From Paenibacillus phyllosphaerae (GTDB lineage Bacteria; Bacillota; Bacilli; Paenibacillales; Paenibacillaceae), in NCBI RefSeq assembly GCF_014192105.1, contig NZ_JACHXK010000016.1, positions 113,239-177,238 on the forward strand: 64,000 bases of DNA, in the 5' to 3' direction. Positions 56,039 through 64,000 of the stretch are shown piece after piece. Positions within the stretch are counted from its first letter, which is position 1; each line of letters begins with the position of its first letter. The position numbers and the translations under genes were made by a program. The notes beneath the pieces are model-generated. The model was not told where the DNA came from and did not search any database. It saw nothing but the letters and a program-made list of their open reading frames with translations.

Positions 56039-56089
56039 ACCGGCCGGAAGAAGTCCGGTTATCTTGGCCATACGAAGGAGTCGAGCTGT

Positions 56090-57334
56090 ATGAGCATAAT
56101 TGAAGAAGCCTATCGGCAATCCATCCAAGTCGTCGAGCGGTGCATGCATGCGATCGGCGTTAAGGCCTCGGCGCAAGCCGTGGGGTACAATCAGGTATTT
56201 GCCAGAGACAGCATGATCACGTTCCTGGGTGCATCACTTGTCGATAACCCGGACTTTCAACAATCGTTCCGGGTTACGCTCGACACGCTTGCCGATTATC
56301 AGTCCAGGCTTGGCATGATTCCGTTATCCGTCGATGTCGACAAGCCCGGCATCGAAGCCAACCAGGGCGCCGTAGACAGCAATCCCTGGTATGTCATCGG
56401 CCATGGCGTTTATTACATGCGCTATAAGGATGCGGATTTTCTGCGAAAGCATCTGGATTCCATTCGCCAAGCGATGCTCTGGCTGGACTACCAGGACAGC
56501 AACAATTGCGGTTTGCTGGAAATTCAGGAGGCCGCGGATTGGGGGGACTTGTATGCCAACCGCGGAAACGTGCTGTACGACAATGTCCTGTATTACAAGG
56601 CGCTCCTCGAATTCGCCGGCATTCAACGACTGTGCGGAGAAGACGACGGGGAAAGCCTGCGGAAGGCGGATGACGTGAAGCGCAAGCTGAATGTACTGCT
56701 CTGGCCGGGCGATGCGGAAGAGAGGTCCCGAATCGTCCGGGAGAACGGCTATTGTCAGGAATGGCTGCGGGTCATCCGAATGAGCAGCGAAACGTATTGG
56801 TTCGGCAAGTTCTATTTGCCGTACGTCTCGTTCCGGGATTTCGGCTACCACTGCGATGCGCTCGGCAACAGCTTAGCCATCCTATTCGGGATCGCGGACG
56901 AGGCGCGAATGGCTTCCATTATCGACCACTTCATCGAAACGGGGATGAACCGGCCCTATCCGATCATGGCCAACTACCCGCCGACCATGCCCGGGGACAA
57001 AGATTGGCGAGAGTACTACCGGAATGCGCATCTTAACCTTCCCTACCAATACCATAACGGGGGCGTGTGGCCGTTCATCGGCGGGTTTTATGTCGCGGCG
57101 CTGATGAAAGCCGGCAAGAAGGCTTTTGCTCTGGAGGAATTGGAAAACCTCGCGAAGGCCAATCAGATCGGGAAGCGGCAGGAGTGGGAATTTAACGAAT
57201 GGCTGAACGGCCGCAGCGGCATGCCTTCTGGCATGGCGAATCAGGCCTGGTCGGCAGGCATGTATATCTTCGCTTATCATTGCGTGATGAATGACGCGTT
57301 ATCGGCCGATGCAATCGGTATCGTTCAAGGTTGA
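56090..57334 (+). CDS. (alpha/alpha)6-barrel glycosidase, GH100/debranching-enzyme-like
   Basis: This cytosolic protein of 414 residues shows an (alpha/alpha)6 toroid with YNQVFARDSMITFLGAS, NPWYVIGHGVYYM, EAADWGDLYANRGNVLYDN and YHNGGVWPFIGGFY. The GMANQAWSAGMYIFAY ending is typical of invertase (GH100) and amylo-glucosidase (GH133-like) barrels. Which bond it cleaves cannot be told. GAAGGAG precedes the start. It sits 27 bases before the rhamnosidase gene and probably works on the same imported oligosaccharide. Confidence 0.65.
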   Translation: MSIIEEAYRQSIQVVERCMHAIGVKASAQAVGYNQVFARDSMITFLGASLVDNPDFQQSFRVTLDTLADYQSRLGMIPLSVDVDKPGIEANQGAVDSNPWYVIGHGVYYMRYKDADFLRKHLDSIRQAMLWLDYQDSNNCGLLEIQEAADWGDLYANRGNVLYDNVLYYKALLEFAGIQRLCGEDDGESLRKADDVKRKLNVLLWPGDAEERSRIVRENGYCQEWLRVIRMSSETYWFGKFYLPYVSFRDFGYHCDALGNSLAILFGIADEARMASIIDHFIETGMNRPYPIMANYPPTMPGDKDWREYYRNAHLNLPYQYHNGGVWPFIGGFYVAALMKAGKKAFALEELENLAKANQIGKRQEWEFNEWLNGRSGMPSGMANQAWSAGMYIFAYHCVMNDALSADAIGIVQG

Positions 57335-57361
57335 AAACGGATAGAAACGGGGGATCGTGCA

Positions 57362-59986
57362 ATGATTCATGCGACTACGGACGTCTCGGCAGGAAGGCTT
57401 GCCAATCTGCGATGCGAGTATATGACGAGGCCCTTGGGAGTCGACAAACCGCAGCCGAAACTAAGCTGGGAGCTGGAGAGCGACAAACCGAACGCGATGC
57501 AAAGCGCCTACCGGATCCTTGTCGCTTCGGACCGCTCGATGCTCGACCGGCATATTGGCGACAGGTGGGACAGCGGAACGATTGAATCCGATGCACAATA
57601 TGCCGTGAGCTACGGCGGTTCCGCGCTGGGCTCCAAAACCCGCTACTGGTGGAAGGTGAAAATATGGGACCGGGATGGCGAGGAATCGCCGTGGAGCGAG
57701 GCGACTTACTTCGAGACCGGGATGTTCCGTGCCGAAGACTGGCAGTGCGGATGGTTGAACTGCGAATACCCGAACGGCCCAACGGCCATCTACTATGAGC
57801 GCAAAGCCTTTACGACCAAGAGCTTGGCTCCCCTTGTATCGGCAAGGGTATATGTCGGCGCCACCGGCAGCAAAGCGAATGCTTACGAGCTGCGAATCAA
57901 TGGCGTGAAAGTGGGCGAGGATCTGATCAGTCCGGGTCAGACCCACTTCAAACGGGGCTTGTACCGTACGTTCGACGTGACGGAGCTTATCCGCCCTGGG
58001 GAGAATGCCATCGGATTGATGCATGCGCGCAAGGTCATCTTCCATCTCGACCTGCGGTATGCCGACGGCATCTCGGAAGTGATCGTCAGCGACCAATCGT
58101 GGAAAAGGCTCAAGAAAGGCCCATACGTCGCCTTGCGCTATGCAGGTGGCAGCATAACCGAGGGCAAGGGGGAAACCTATGACGCCAGGCTCGCCCCGGC
58201 AGGGTGGGATATGCCCGGCTACGACGATTCCTTATGGGGCAGGCCGATTCCCGACACCGGTCCCCTGCTGCTAACCGCGCAGCTGCAGCCCATACGAGCT
58301 ATTCAAGCCATCGAGCCCGTTTCCGTGACCCGGCTTGCAGAACGCACGTACGTCGTCGATTTCGGCCAAAATTTGTTCGGGACGATCAGCCTGACGGTGA
58401 ACGGCGAAGCGGGCACGCAAGTGACCGTTCGTTACGCGGAAGGGCTGAACCCCGATGGTACGATTAATTCCGGCAGCATAGAGGCCGGCTGGCTGGCTGA
58501 CCCGCAGTCACAGTATGACGAATATAGGTTAAGCGGCGATGGGGAAGAGAGCTATCAGCCGGCGTTCTCCTGCCATGGCTTCAGATACGTCGAGGTTTCC
58601 GGCTATCCGGGAAATCTGACGGAAGATCGGATTACGGCCAAGGTGATTCATAGCGATATTCTGAACGGCTCCGAATTCACTTGCGCAAACGAGCTGCTGA
58701 GCAGGCTGCAGCATGGCGCGGTATGGTCATTCCGCTCCAACCTCGTGTCCGTTCCCTACGACTGCCCAACCCGAGAGAGGCAGGGCTGGCTAGGTGATGC
58801 CCACTGCCATTCCGAGGCGGATTGCTACAATTTCGACATGGCGGCCTTCTATGACAAATGGTTCGACGATATCGCCGACAGCCAATTGGAGAACGGCATC
58901 GTGCCCCTCATTTGTCCGAGCGAAGGCCATGAGTACGCGCTTGATATGCCATGGGCGGCCGCGGTCATTTTCATCCCGTGGGACTATTACATGGCCTATG
59001 GCGATAAGGCCTTCTTATCGAAACACTACGCGATGATGCAGAACTGCCTGAATTCCTTCCGCCATCATCTGGAGAGCGGGTACCTCCTGCACAACAGCCT
59101 CCTGTTCGGCGACTGGTTCGGCAGCGCGGCCGATATCTCCAAGTCCTATCTGGCAACGGCTTACTACTACCGGTGTCTGGCATTGATGGCCCGGATCGCG
59201 GAAGAGCTAGTCCATTCCGAAGATGCCGCAGTCTACGCACGATTGGCGCTGAGCGTACGGGATGGCATCAATGCCGCATTCTTGAGGAACGGCAGCTATT
59301 ATGACACGAATACCCAAACGGCTAATGCCCTTGCGCTGTACCTGGGATTCGTGCCAGACGAATGCAAGGCCGCCGTGGCCAACAGTCTCGCGGAAGATAT
59401 TCAGACCCGGAAGACGATGACGGTGGGGTGCCTGGGCGCCACGGCCATTCTGGCCGCATTGGCGGAGAACGGAAGGAATGACATTGCCTACGGCCTCGTC
59501 ACCAATACGAATCCAGGGTGCTGGGGCTATTGGATTAAGGAATACGATTCGACCACGGCATTCGAGAGTTTTGCCGATAACCGCTCTTCCAATAACCACG
59601 CCTTTCTGGCTGGCGGGCTGGGCACATGGTTCTATAAGTACCTCGCCGGCATTTCGCCGCTTGAGCCGGGATATAGAAGAATCAAAATCAAGCCTTACTT
59701 ACCTGAAGACATGGAGCACGCAAGCGCGCAAGTCCACACGGTTCGAGGCATGGTGATATCAAGCTGGCAGGTCTCCCGCACGGAACTTGCGCTTACGATT
59801 ACCATCCCCCCTAATGCCACGGCGGATGTTTACGTACCCGCCGACGGTCCGATGAGGATTCGCCATGGCAGCGATCGGTATCCATTCGATTCCGACAGGC
59901 AATCGTGGACTCGGGTGGAAGGGGATTATGCGGTTTATACGGTAGGAGCCGGCAATCACGCGTTCCGCGTGGACAGAAGCAGTTAG
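57362..59986 (+). CDS. GH78 alpha-L-rhamnosidase
   Basis: This cytosolic enzyme of 874 residues has the usual order: N-terminal Fn3-like and beta-sandwich domains (about 1-430), a six-hairpin catalytic domain (about 440-770) and a C-terminal sandwich. The active-site stretch DCPTRERQGWLGDAH (about 466-480) carries the acidic residues of GH78, followed by GDWFGSAADIS and WIKEYDSTTAFESF. There is no signal peptide, so it should trim terminal rhamnose from imported rhamnogalacturonan or similar fragments. GGGGGATC precedes the start. Confidence 0.92.
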   Translation: MIHATTDVSAGRLANLRCEYMTRPLGVDKPQPKLSWELESDKPNAMQSAYRILVASDRSMLDRHIGDRWDSGTIESDAQYAVSYGGSALGSKTRYWWKVKIWDRDGEESPWSEATYFETGMFRAEDWQCGWLNCEYPNGPTAIYYERKAFTTKSLAPLVSARVYVGATGSKANAYELRINGVKVGEDLISPGQTHFKRGLYRTFDVTELIRPGENAIGLMHARKVIFHLDLRYADGISEVIVSDQSWKRLKKGPYVALRYAGGSITEGKGETYDARLAPAGWDMPGYDDSLWGRPIPDTGPLLLTAQLQPIRAIQAIEPVSVTRLAERTYVVDFGQNLFGTISLTVNGEAGTQVTVRYAEGLNPDGTINSGSIEAGWLADPQSQYDEYRLSGDGEESYQPAFSCHGFRYVEVSGYPGNLTEDRITAKVIHSDILNGSEFTCANELLSRLQHGAVWSFRSNLVSVPYDCPTRERQGWLGDAHCHSEADCYNFDMAAFYDKWFDDIADSQLENGIVPLICPSEGHEYALDMPWAAAVIFIPWDYYMAYGDKAFLSKHYAMMQNCLNSFRHHLESGYLLHNSLLFGDWFGSAADISKSYLATAYYYRCLALMARIAEELVHSEDAAVYARLALSVRDGINAAFLRNGSYYDTNTQTANALALYLGFVPDECKAAVANSLAEDIQTRKTMTVGCLGATAILAALAENGRNDIAYGLVTNTNPGCWGYWIKEYDSTTAFESFADNRSSNNHAFLAGGLGTWFYKYLAGISPLEPGYRRIKIKPYLPEDMEHASAQVHTVRGMVISSWQVSRTELALTITIPPNATADVYVPADGPMRIRHGSDRYPFDSDRQSWTRVEGDYAVYTVGAGNHAFRVDRSS

Positions 59987-60231
59987 TTAACCGTGTCGAA
60001 GACAAAAGAAGGTGAATACGGAACGCTGAAGTCCGCCTCCAATAGTTGTCCTACTATTAGGGGTGCTTTTCCGTTATGGCAAAAAGGGGCAAACGTATCC
60101 TTACAAGAGGATGACGTTACCGGCAGCCAATGACAGTTTCTCCGGTAATACCCGAACGGACTATTGGCGGAATAAGCAGGTTTTGTTACCATTTAATGTA
60201 ACGAACGCGAAATGATGAAAAGGAGTATGAC

Positions 60232-60780
60232 ATGAGCTTACATTTACGAGAGTTTTGCCCGGTTACAGAGACTGAGGATCTGATTGCATTCCTGACAGGG
60301 GAATCCTGGCCGTTTCACGGCGTGGCCAAGCTAACGGAAGAGACCGTAAGAGAACAGATTGCCAATGGCCGATACCATTCCGACGAGGGGAAAAAGACGT
60401 TCTGGGCGGTCGATGAAGGGGAACAACGGGTCGGCCTTGTCCGCGTGTTTGAACTTGGCGACCCCACCCCCATGTTCGACCTTCGGATCGCGGAACGCTA
60501 CCGGGGACGCGGCTATGGCTTGGCGGCCTTACGGTTGCTGGTGGAATACGTGTTCACCACCTATGAAGATAAACCCCGGCTGGAAGGACATACGCGATTC
60601 GATAACCATGCCATGCGCAAAGTCTTACATCACGCTGGCTTCGTGAAGGAAGCGGTCCACCGTCAAGCTTGGCCATCAGCGGACGGTCAGCTCCATGATT
60701 CCATCGGGTATGCGATTCTGCGCGAAGATTGGCTGCACAACACGGTTACGCCGATTCAATGGGACGACTTTCCATACTAG
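60232..60780 (+). CDS. GNAT family N-acetyltransferase
   Basis: This single-domain acetyltransferase of 182 residues has the acetyl-CoA loop (ERYRGRGYGLAALRLLVEYV) and the later NHAMRKVLHHAGFVKE segment of the RimJ/RimL-like group. AAAGGAG precedes the start. It probably acetylates an amine on a small molecule or protein. It lies after the sugar genes and before an MBL-fold hydrolase; no pathway link is evident. Confidence 0.87.
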   Translation: MSLHLREFCPVTETEDLIAFLTGESWPFHGVAKLTEETVREQIANGRYHSDEGKKTFWAVDEGEQRVGLVRVFELGDPTPMFDLRIAERYRGRGYGLAALRLLVEYVFTTYEDKPRLEGHTRFDNHAMRKVLHHAGFVKEAVHRQAWPSADGQLHDSIGYAILREDWLHNTVTPIQWDDFPY

Positions 60781-60854
60781 CGCTTTGCTGCGAGGGGGAT
60801 TGTGGCCGCATAATTGGCACTCTCGAGAACGAGAAAGAAAAGGAGAATTACCAT

Positions 60855-61610
60855 ATGGCAAAAGTACACGTGCTGGACATTGCATTCACACACGGCGGAG
60901 AGCGTCACGCCATATCGCCCGTGCTCATTCAAGACGCGCAAGATACCATTCTGGTCGACTGCGGATATCCGGAATTTGTTCCGTTGCTTCAAGCCGCGGC
61001 GGAGCAGCATGGGACGACGCTAGCGACAGTTAACCGCCTGATCGTCACCCATCACGATATGGACCACATCGGTTCGCTTGCGGAGTTGAAACGGCAGTAT
61101 CCGCATATCGAGATCGTCTCGCACGAATCGGAGGTGCCGTATCTGAACGGTACAAGGCAATCGCTGCGGCTGACGCAGGCGCTGGCCTCCTACGACGAGC
61201 TGCCCGCAAGCGCAAAAGAACAAGCCGAAGCGTTCATGAACCTGCTTCGCGCGGTCGAACCGGCCGGCGTCGACCGAATCGTGACGAGCGGGGAGCGGCT
61301 GCCCTGGTGCGGCGGCGTCGAGATTATTCACACACCCGGTCACATGCCCGGACATATTTCCCTCTATCTGCCTGAGCAGCGAACGCTGATTGCAGGTGAC
61401 GCCGCCGTCATTGAAGAGGGGCGGCTCGCGATCGCCAATCCTCACTATGCGTTGGACTTGGCCGAGGCCGTGATGTCCGTCCGACGGCTGCTCGACTATG
61501 AGATCGAGGAGCTGATCTGTTATCACGGCGGACGTTTCGAAGGAAATATCCGGGAAGCGCTGCTTCAACTGGTCGACGCCTATTCAATCGACTATGACGA
61601 GCAGCAATAA
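60855..61610 (+). CDS. MBL-fold metallo-hydrolase
   Basis: This cytosolic protein of 251 residues has the metal motif THHDMDHIG (HxHxDH type with variation), a third ligand in HTPGHMPGHISLY, the Asp in AGDAAV and a late His in CYHGG. This fits the glyoxalase II/lactonase-like group. The start at 60855 (MAKVHVLDIAF) follows AAGGAG; the frame is open further upstream without a ribosome site. It may hydrolyse a thioester or lactone; the substrate is unknown. Confidence 0.87.
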   Translation: MAKVHVLDIAFTHGGERHAISPVLIQDAQDTILVDCGYPEFVPLLQAAAEQHGTTLATVNRLIVTHHDMDHIGSLAELKRQYPHIEIVSHESEVPYLNGTRQSLRLTQALASYDELPASAKEQAEAFMNLLRAVEPAGVDRIVTSGERLPWCGGVEIIHTPGHMPGHISLYLPEQRTLIAGDAAVIEEGRLAIANPHYALDLAEAVMSVRRLLDYEIEELICYHGGRFEGNIREALLQLVDAYSIDYDEQQ

Positions 61611-61627
61611 CGAATGGAGGTAACAAC

Positions 61628-62593
61628 ATGAGTCTATTTTTGGAGACGGAGCGTCTGACCTTGCGCGCCTATGTCTGGGACGACCTTACGAGGCTGAACG
61701 AGTTGTTGTCGGACGCCGAGACCATGCGTTTCTGGCCCGCGCCGTTCACCTTGGAACAGTGCCGCGATTGGCTGTCGCGCAATATTGCGCGGTACCAGGA
61801 AGGTTACGGTCGGCTAGGCGTATTCGCCAAACAGAATGGCGCCTATGTGGGAGATGCGGGCCTGGTCTTAATGCCGATTAACGGGAAGCCGGAATGGGAT
61901 TTGGGGTATATCATCCATGCCAGCCAATGGGGGCATGGTTATGGACCGGAGGCTGCGGAGTCGCTTCTTCAATACGGGTTTCTTCGCTTGGGCTTGAGCC
62001 GGATATGCGCGAATATGCCCGTCGACCACCTTCAGTCGAGGAGAGTCGCCGAGAAGCTTGGGATGAGGCTCGAAACGGAGTTTAGGAATCCGCGCAACCG
62101 GGACATTCCCACCTGTTTGTACGTGACAGGGCAATCTTCGGAAGCCGGGTGGTCGTTGTCACGAGCCGATCAGGAGGAACATGAATTGCTCACCGCCATC
62201 TGGGAACGTGCGGTGCGGGCCACCCACGGCTTTCTGGCGGAGGCGGATATCCAATTCTACCGCAGCCTGGTGCGGGAACATGCGCTAAGCGCGGTCGAAT
62301 TGTGGGTAACGCGAGGGGAGGACGGGACTCCGGTCGGCTTCATGGGGCTCGCCGACATGCGGATCGAGATGCTGTTCGTCGATCCCGATTATCATGGACG
62401 GGGGATTGGCAGCGCACTGATCCGGCATGCGGAGAGCATCAAGGGACTCCCGCTCGAAGTCGACGTGAATGAGCAGAACGAGGGAGCCTATGCCTTTTAC
62501 TCCAAGCATCGTTTCGTGAAGACCGGCCGTTCGGATACGGATGGATCCGGCCGGCCCTTCCCGTTGCTGCATCTGAAGTTGCAGCGCAATTAA
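61628..62593 (+). CDS. double GNAT acetyltransferase (two fused domains)
   Basis: This protein of 321 residues has two complete acetyltransferase domains. Residues about 5-172 are RimJ/RimL-like (TERLTLRAYVWDD; QWGHGYGPEAAESLLQYGF; SRRVAEKLGMRLE). Residues about 180-318 are a shorter GNAT (LFVDPDYHGRGIGSALIRHA; NEQNEGAYAFYSKHRFVKTG). Both keep the acetyl-CoA loop, so both could be active. GGAGG precedes the start, 17 bases after the MBL-fold gene. Confidence 0.87.
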   Translation: MSLFLETERLTLRAYVWDDLTRLNELLSDAETMRFWPAPFTLEQCRDWLSRNIARYQEGYGRLGVFAKQNGAYVGDAGLVLMPINGKPEWDLGYIIHASQWGHGYGPEAAESLLQYGFLRLGLSRICANMPVDHLQSRRVAEKLGMRLETEFRNPRNRDIPTCLYVTGQSSEAGWSLSRADQEEHELLTAIWERAVRATHGFLAEADIQFYRSLVREHALSAVELWVTRGEDGTPVGFMGLADMRIEMLFVDPDYHGRGIGSALIRHAESIKGLPLEVDVNEQNEGAYAFYSKHRFVKTGRSDTDGSGRPFPLLHLKLQRN

Positions 62594-62676
62594 GCTACAT
62601 TATCGCACAACAAATCATCATTCTGGCGGGGTTATAATGAGGAGGTACAATCATTCGGGAGTCAGGAGGCCGTCGT

Positions 62677-63819
62677 GTGGTTCATGAGACAATGGATCGA
62701 GAGCAATGGTTAGCGTGGATGCTGCAGATCGCAAGTCCCGTGTTGGAGGCGCTTGCGAATCGAGAGCTGAAGCAACGAATGCCCGTTCAAGCCAAACGGG
62801 ATGATCGCGGCGGATATACATACTTGGAAGCGCTCGGACGTTTGCTGGCCGGGATGGCGCCTTGGCTGGAGCAAGATGGCTTGTCCGGTAAGGAAGAAGA
62901 GCTTCGCAGCAAGATGGCTCATTTGGCGAGAGAAGCCATTGACGCGGCAACGGATCCGGTATCGCCGGATGTCATGAATTTCGCGATCGGCGAGCAACCG
63001 ATTGTCGATGCCGCATTCTTGGCCCATGCGCTCATCCGGGCACCGAATGCGCTGCTCGGCCAGCTGGATGAACGAGTGAAGCGCAATCTGATCCATAGCT
63101 TGAAGTCGACTCGGTCCAGAAAACCATTTTATAGCAACTGGCTGTTGTTCGCCGCGATGACCGAGACGGCGATCTATCTGCTCGGCGACGATTGGGATCC
63201 GATGCGCATCGATTATGCGCTGAAGAAGCATGAGGAATGGTACTTGGGCGACGGCGTCTATGGGGATGGCCCGGCGCACCATTGGGATTACTATAACGCC
63301 TTCGTCATTCAACCGATGCTCGTCGATATTCTGCGGACAATCGGACCGAAGTTTCCGGAGTGGTCCCGATTAACGCCGGACGTCATCCGCCGGGCGGCTC
63401 GCCATGCGGCGCAGCAGGAGAGGCTGATCTCTCCCGAAGGGACGTTTCCTCCGATCGGGCGCTCGCTGGCGTACCGGTTCGGCGCCTTTCAGCTGCTGTC
63501 GCAGGCCGCGCTTCAAGAATGGCTGCCCGCGGAGATTGCGCCCAACCAAGTCCGCTGCGCCCTCACTTCCGTTATCCGCCGCATGATCGAGGCGCCCGGC
63601 ACCTTCGATCGGGATGGCTGGCTGAGGATCGGCTTCTGCGGCGATCAGGAGGATATTGGAGAAGGGTATATATCCACCGGCAGCCTGTATTTGTGCGCGA
63701 CGGTGTTCTTGCCGCTCGGCCTTCCCTCGGAGCACCCGTTCTGGCATGGGCAAGCAGATTGGACATCCAAGAAGGCTTGGTCCGGGATACCGTTCTCCAT
63801 CGATCAGGCACTGGAATGA
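62677..63819 (+). CDS. DUF2264 domain protein
   Basis: This protein of 380 residues is cytosolic and probably an (alpha/alpha) barrel. Visible features are GGYTYLEALGRLLAGMAPWL, KPFYSNWLLFAAMTE, GDGVYGDGPAHHWDYYNAFV and EGTFPPIGRSLAYRFGAFQLL. The DUF2264 family is often found beside polysaccharide-degradation genes; activity is not established. GTG start behind AGGAGG. A TATAAT hexamer lies at 62633-62638, suggesting its own promoter. Confidence 0.85.
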   Translation: MVHETMDREQWLAWMLQIASPVLEALANRELKQRMPVQAKRDDRGGYTYLEALGRLLAGMAPWLEQDGLSGKEEELRSKMAHLAREAIDAATDPVSPDVMNFAIGEQPIVDAAFLAHALIRAPNALLGQLDERVKRNLIHSLKSTRSRKPFYSNWLLFAAMTETAIYLLGDDWDPMRIDYALKKHEEWYLGDGVYGDGPAHHWDYYNAFVIQPMLVDILRTIGPKFPEWSRLTPDVIRRAARHAAQQERLISPEGTFPPIGRSLAYRFGAFQLLSQAALQEWLPAEIAPNQVRCALTSVIRRMIEAPGTFDRDGWLRIGFCGDQEDIGEGYISTGSLYLCATVFLPLGLPSEHPFWHGQADWTSKKAWSGIPFSIDQALE

Positions 63820-63841
63820 AATAGGGTTATAACTCGGGTCT

Positions 63842-63863
63842 GCCTGCGGGCAGGCCTTTTTCT
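63842..63863 (+). terminator. rho-independent terminator
   Basis: GCCTGC pairs with GCAGGC, followed by CTTTTTCT, about 20 bases after the DUF2264 stop codon. Confidence 0.75.
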
Positions 63864-63881
63864 ATGGTTAAGAGAGGAACA

Positions 63882-63909
63882 AGCCATTCCTGGCAGAAGG
63901 AATGGCTTC
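63882..63909 (+). other. hairpin between two terminators
   Basis: AGCCATTCC pairs with GGAATGGCT across a short loop. It is not followed by a T-tract of its own and leads straight into the next terminator. Confidence 0.5.
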
Positions 63910-63910
63910 A

Positions 63911-63939
63911 GGCTGTCGAGAAAGTCTCGACAGCCTTTC
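63911..63939 (+). terminator. second rho-independent terminator
   Basis: GGCTGTCGAGA pairs with TCTCGACAGCC (11 pairs, loop AAG), followed by TTTCTT. It gives a double stop before the window ends. Confidence 0.85.
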
Positions 63940-63979
63940 TTATGCTCAATGAATTTAACACGACACCGCGTTAATGTTG

Positions 63980-63985
63980 TATAAT
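63980..63985 (+). promoter_or_regulatory. possible -10 element for a gene beyond the window
   Basis: A TATAAT hexamer lies just after the double terminator; no clear -35 hexamer is seen at 17 bases. Confidence 0.3.
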
Positions 63986-64000
63986 GGAAGTAACCATTAA

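Noticed and set aside
59983..60192. A minus-strand frame of 69 residues after the rhamnosidase gene
   Set aside because: The sequence is low in secondary-structure signals and has no ribosome site. The 245-base gap probably holds only noncoding DNA, including a GTTAC...GTAAC dyad before the acetyltransferase gene.

Overview
The window looks like chromosomal DNA of a spore-forming, Gram-positive soil or plant-associated bacterium of the Paenibacillus/Cohnella type. The signs are strong AGGAGG ribosome sites, many TTG/GTG starts, lipoprotein and SLH surface anchors, YesM/YesN-like two-component systems, a YheC/YheD spore-coat ATP-grasp protein and a collagen-like protein. The genus is an inference from gene style.

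Layout: (1) 1-6.8 kb is visibly AT-richer and holds unrelated small genes: a cupin, small membrane proteins, a PEP-mutase/isocitrate-lyase-like enzyme, and an aldo/keto reductase divergent from an AraC regulator. Two copies of a short dispersed repeat lie between them. (2) 6.85-32.7 kb is a GC-richer polysaccharide-utilisation locus. It starts with a deletion scar of a beta-helix protein, followed by a frameshifted secreted lyase, a GH88 unsaturated glucuronyl hydrolase, an AraC regulator, ABC importer 1, a YesM/YesN-type two-component system, two GH43 proteins, an SLH-anchored lyase, and a membrane-anchored AraC regulator overlapping a solute-binding lipoprotein. (3) 32.7-36.06 kb is an AT-richer spore-surface block (collagen-like protein, hypothetical protein, YheC/YheD) that interrupts the sugar locus. 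(4) 36.2-60 kb resumes the locus: ABC importer 2, a 1976-residue pectate lyase/pectin methylesterase fusion ending in cohesin, FIVAR and dockerin modules, a CehA/McbA-type metallohydrolase, a second two-component system, ABC importer 3, a histidine phosphatase, an (alpha/alpha)6 glycosidase and a GH78 alpha-L-rhamnosidase. (5) 60.2-63.9 kb holds two acetyltransferase genes, an MBL-fold hydrolase and a DUF2264 protein.

Taken together, secreted and surface lyases and the esterase would cut an acidic plant polysaccharide (pectin, rhamnogalacturonan or a related glucuronate/rhamnose-containing polymer). Three lipoprotein-dependent importers would take up oligosaccharides. Intracellular GH88, GH43 and GH78 enzymes would remove unsaturated uronate, pentose and rhamnose ends. 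None of the three importers has an ATPase gene here, so a shared MsmX-type ATPase elsewhere is inferred. Control appears layered: two two-component systems, local AraC proteins, and cre-like (CcpA) motifs in front of each of the three lyase loci.

The most unusual items are a candidate response-regulator operator shared by two promoters, a dimeric (AB)2 hairpin tandem repeat between two permease genes, a dead-plus-live double GH43 protein, cohesin plus dockerin in one pectinolytic chain, several apparent frameshifts or deletion scars, and two large lyase-like proteins sharing a GRDQAH motif. No rRNA, tRNA, CRISPR or intact insertion sequence was recognised.
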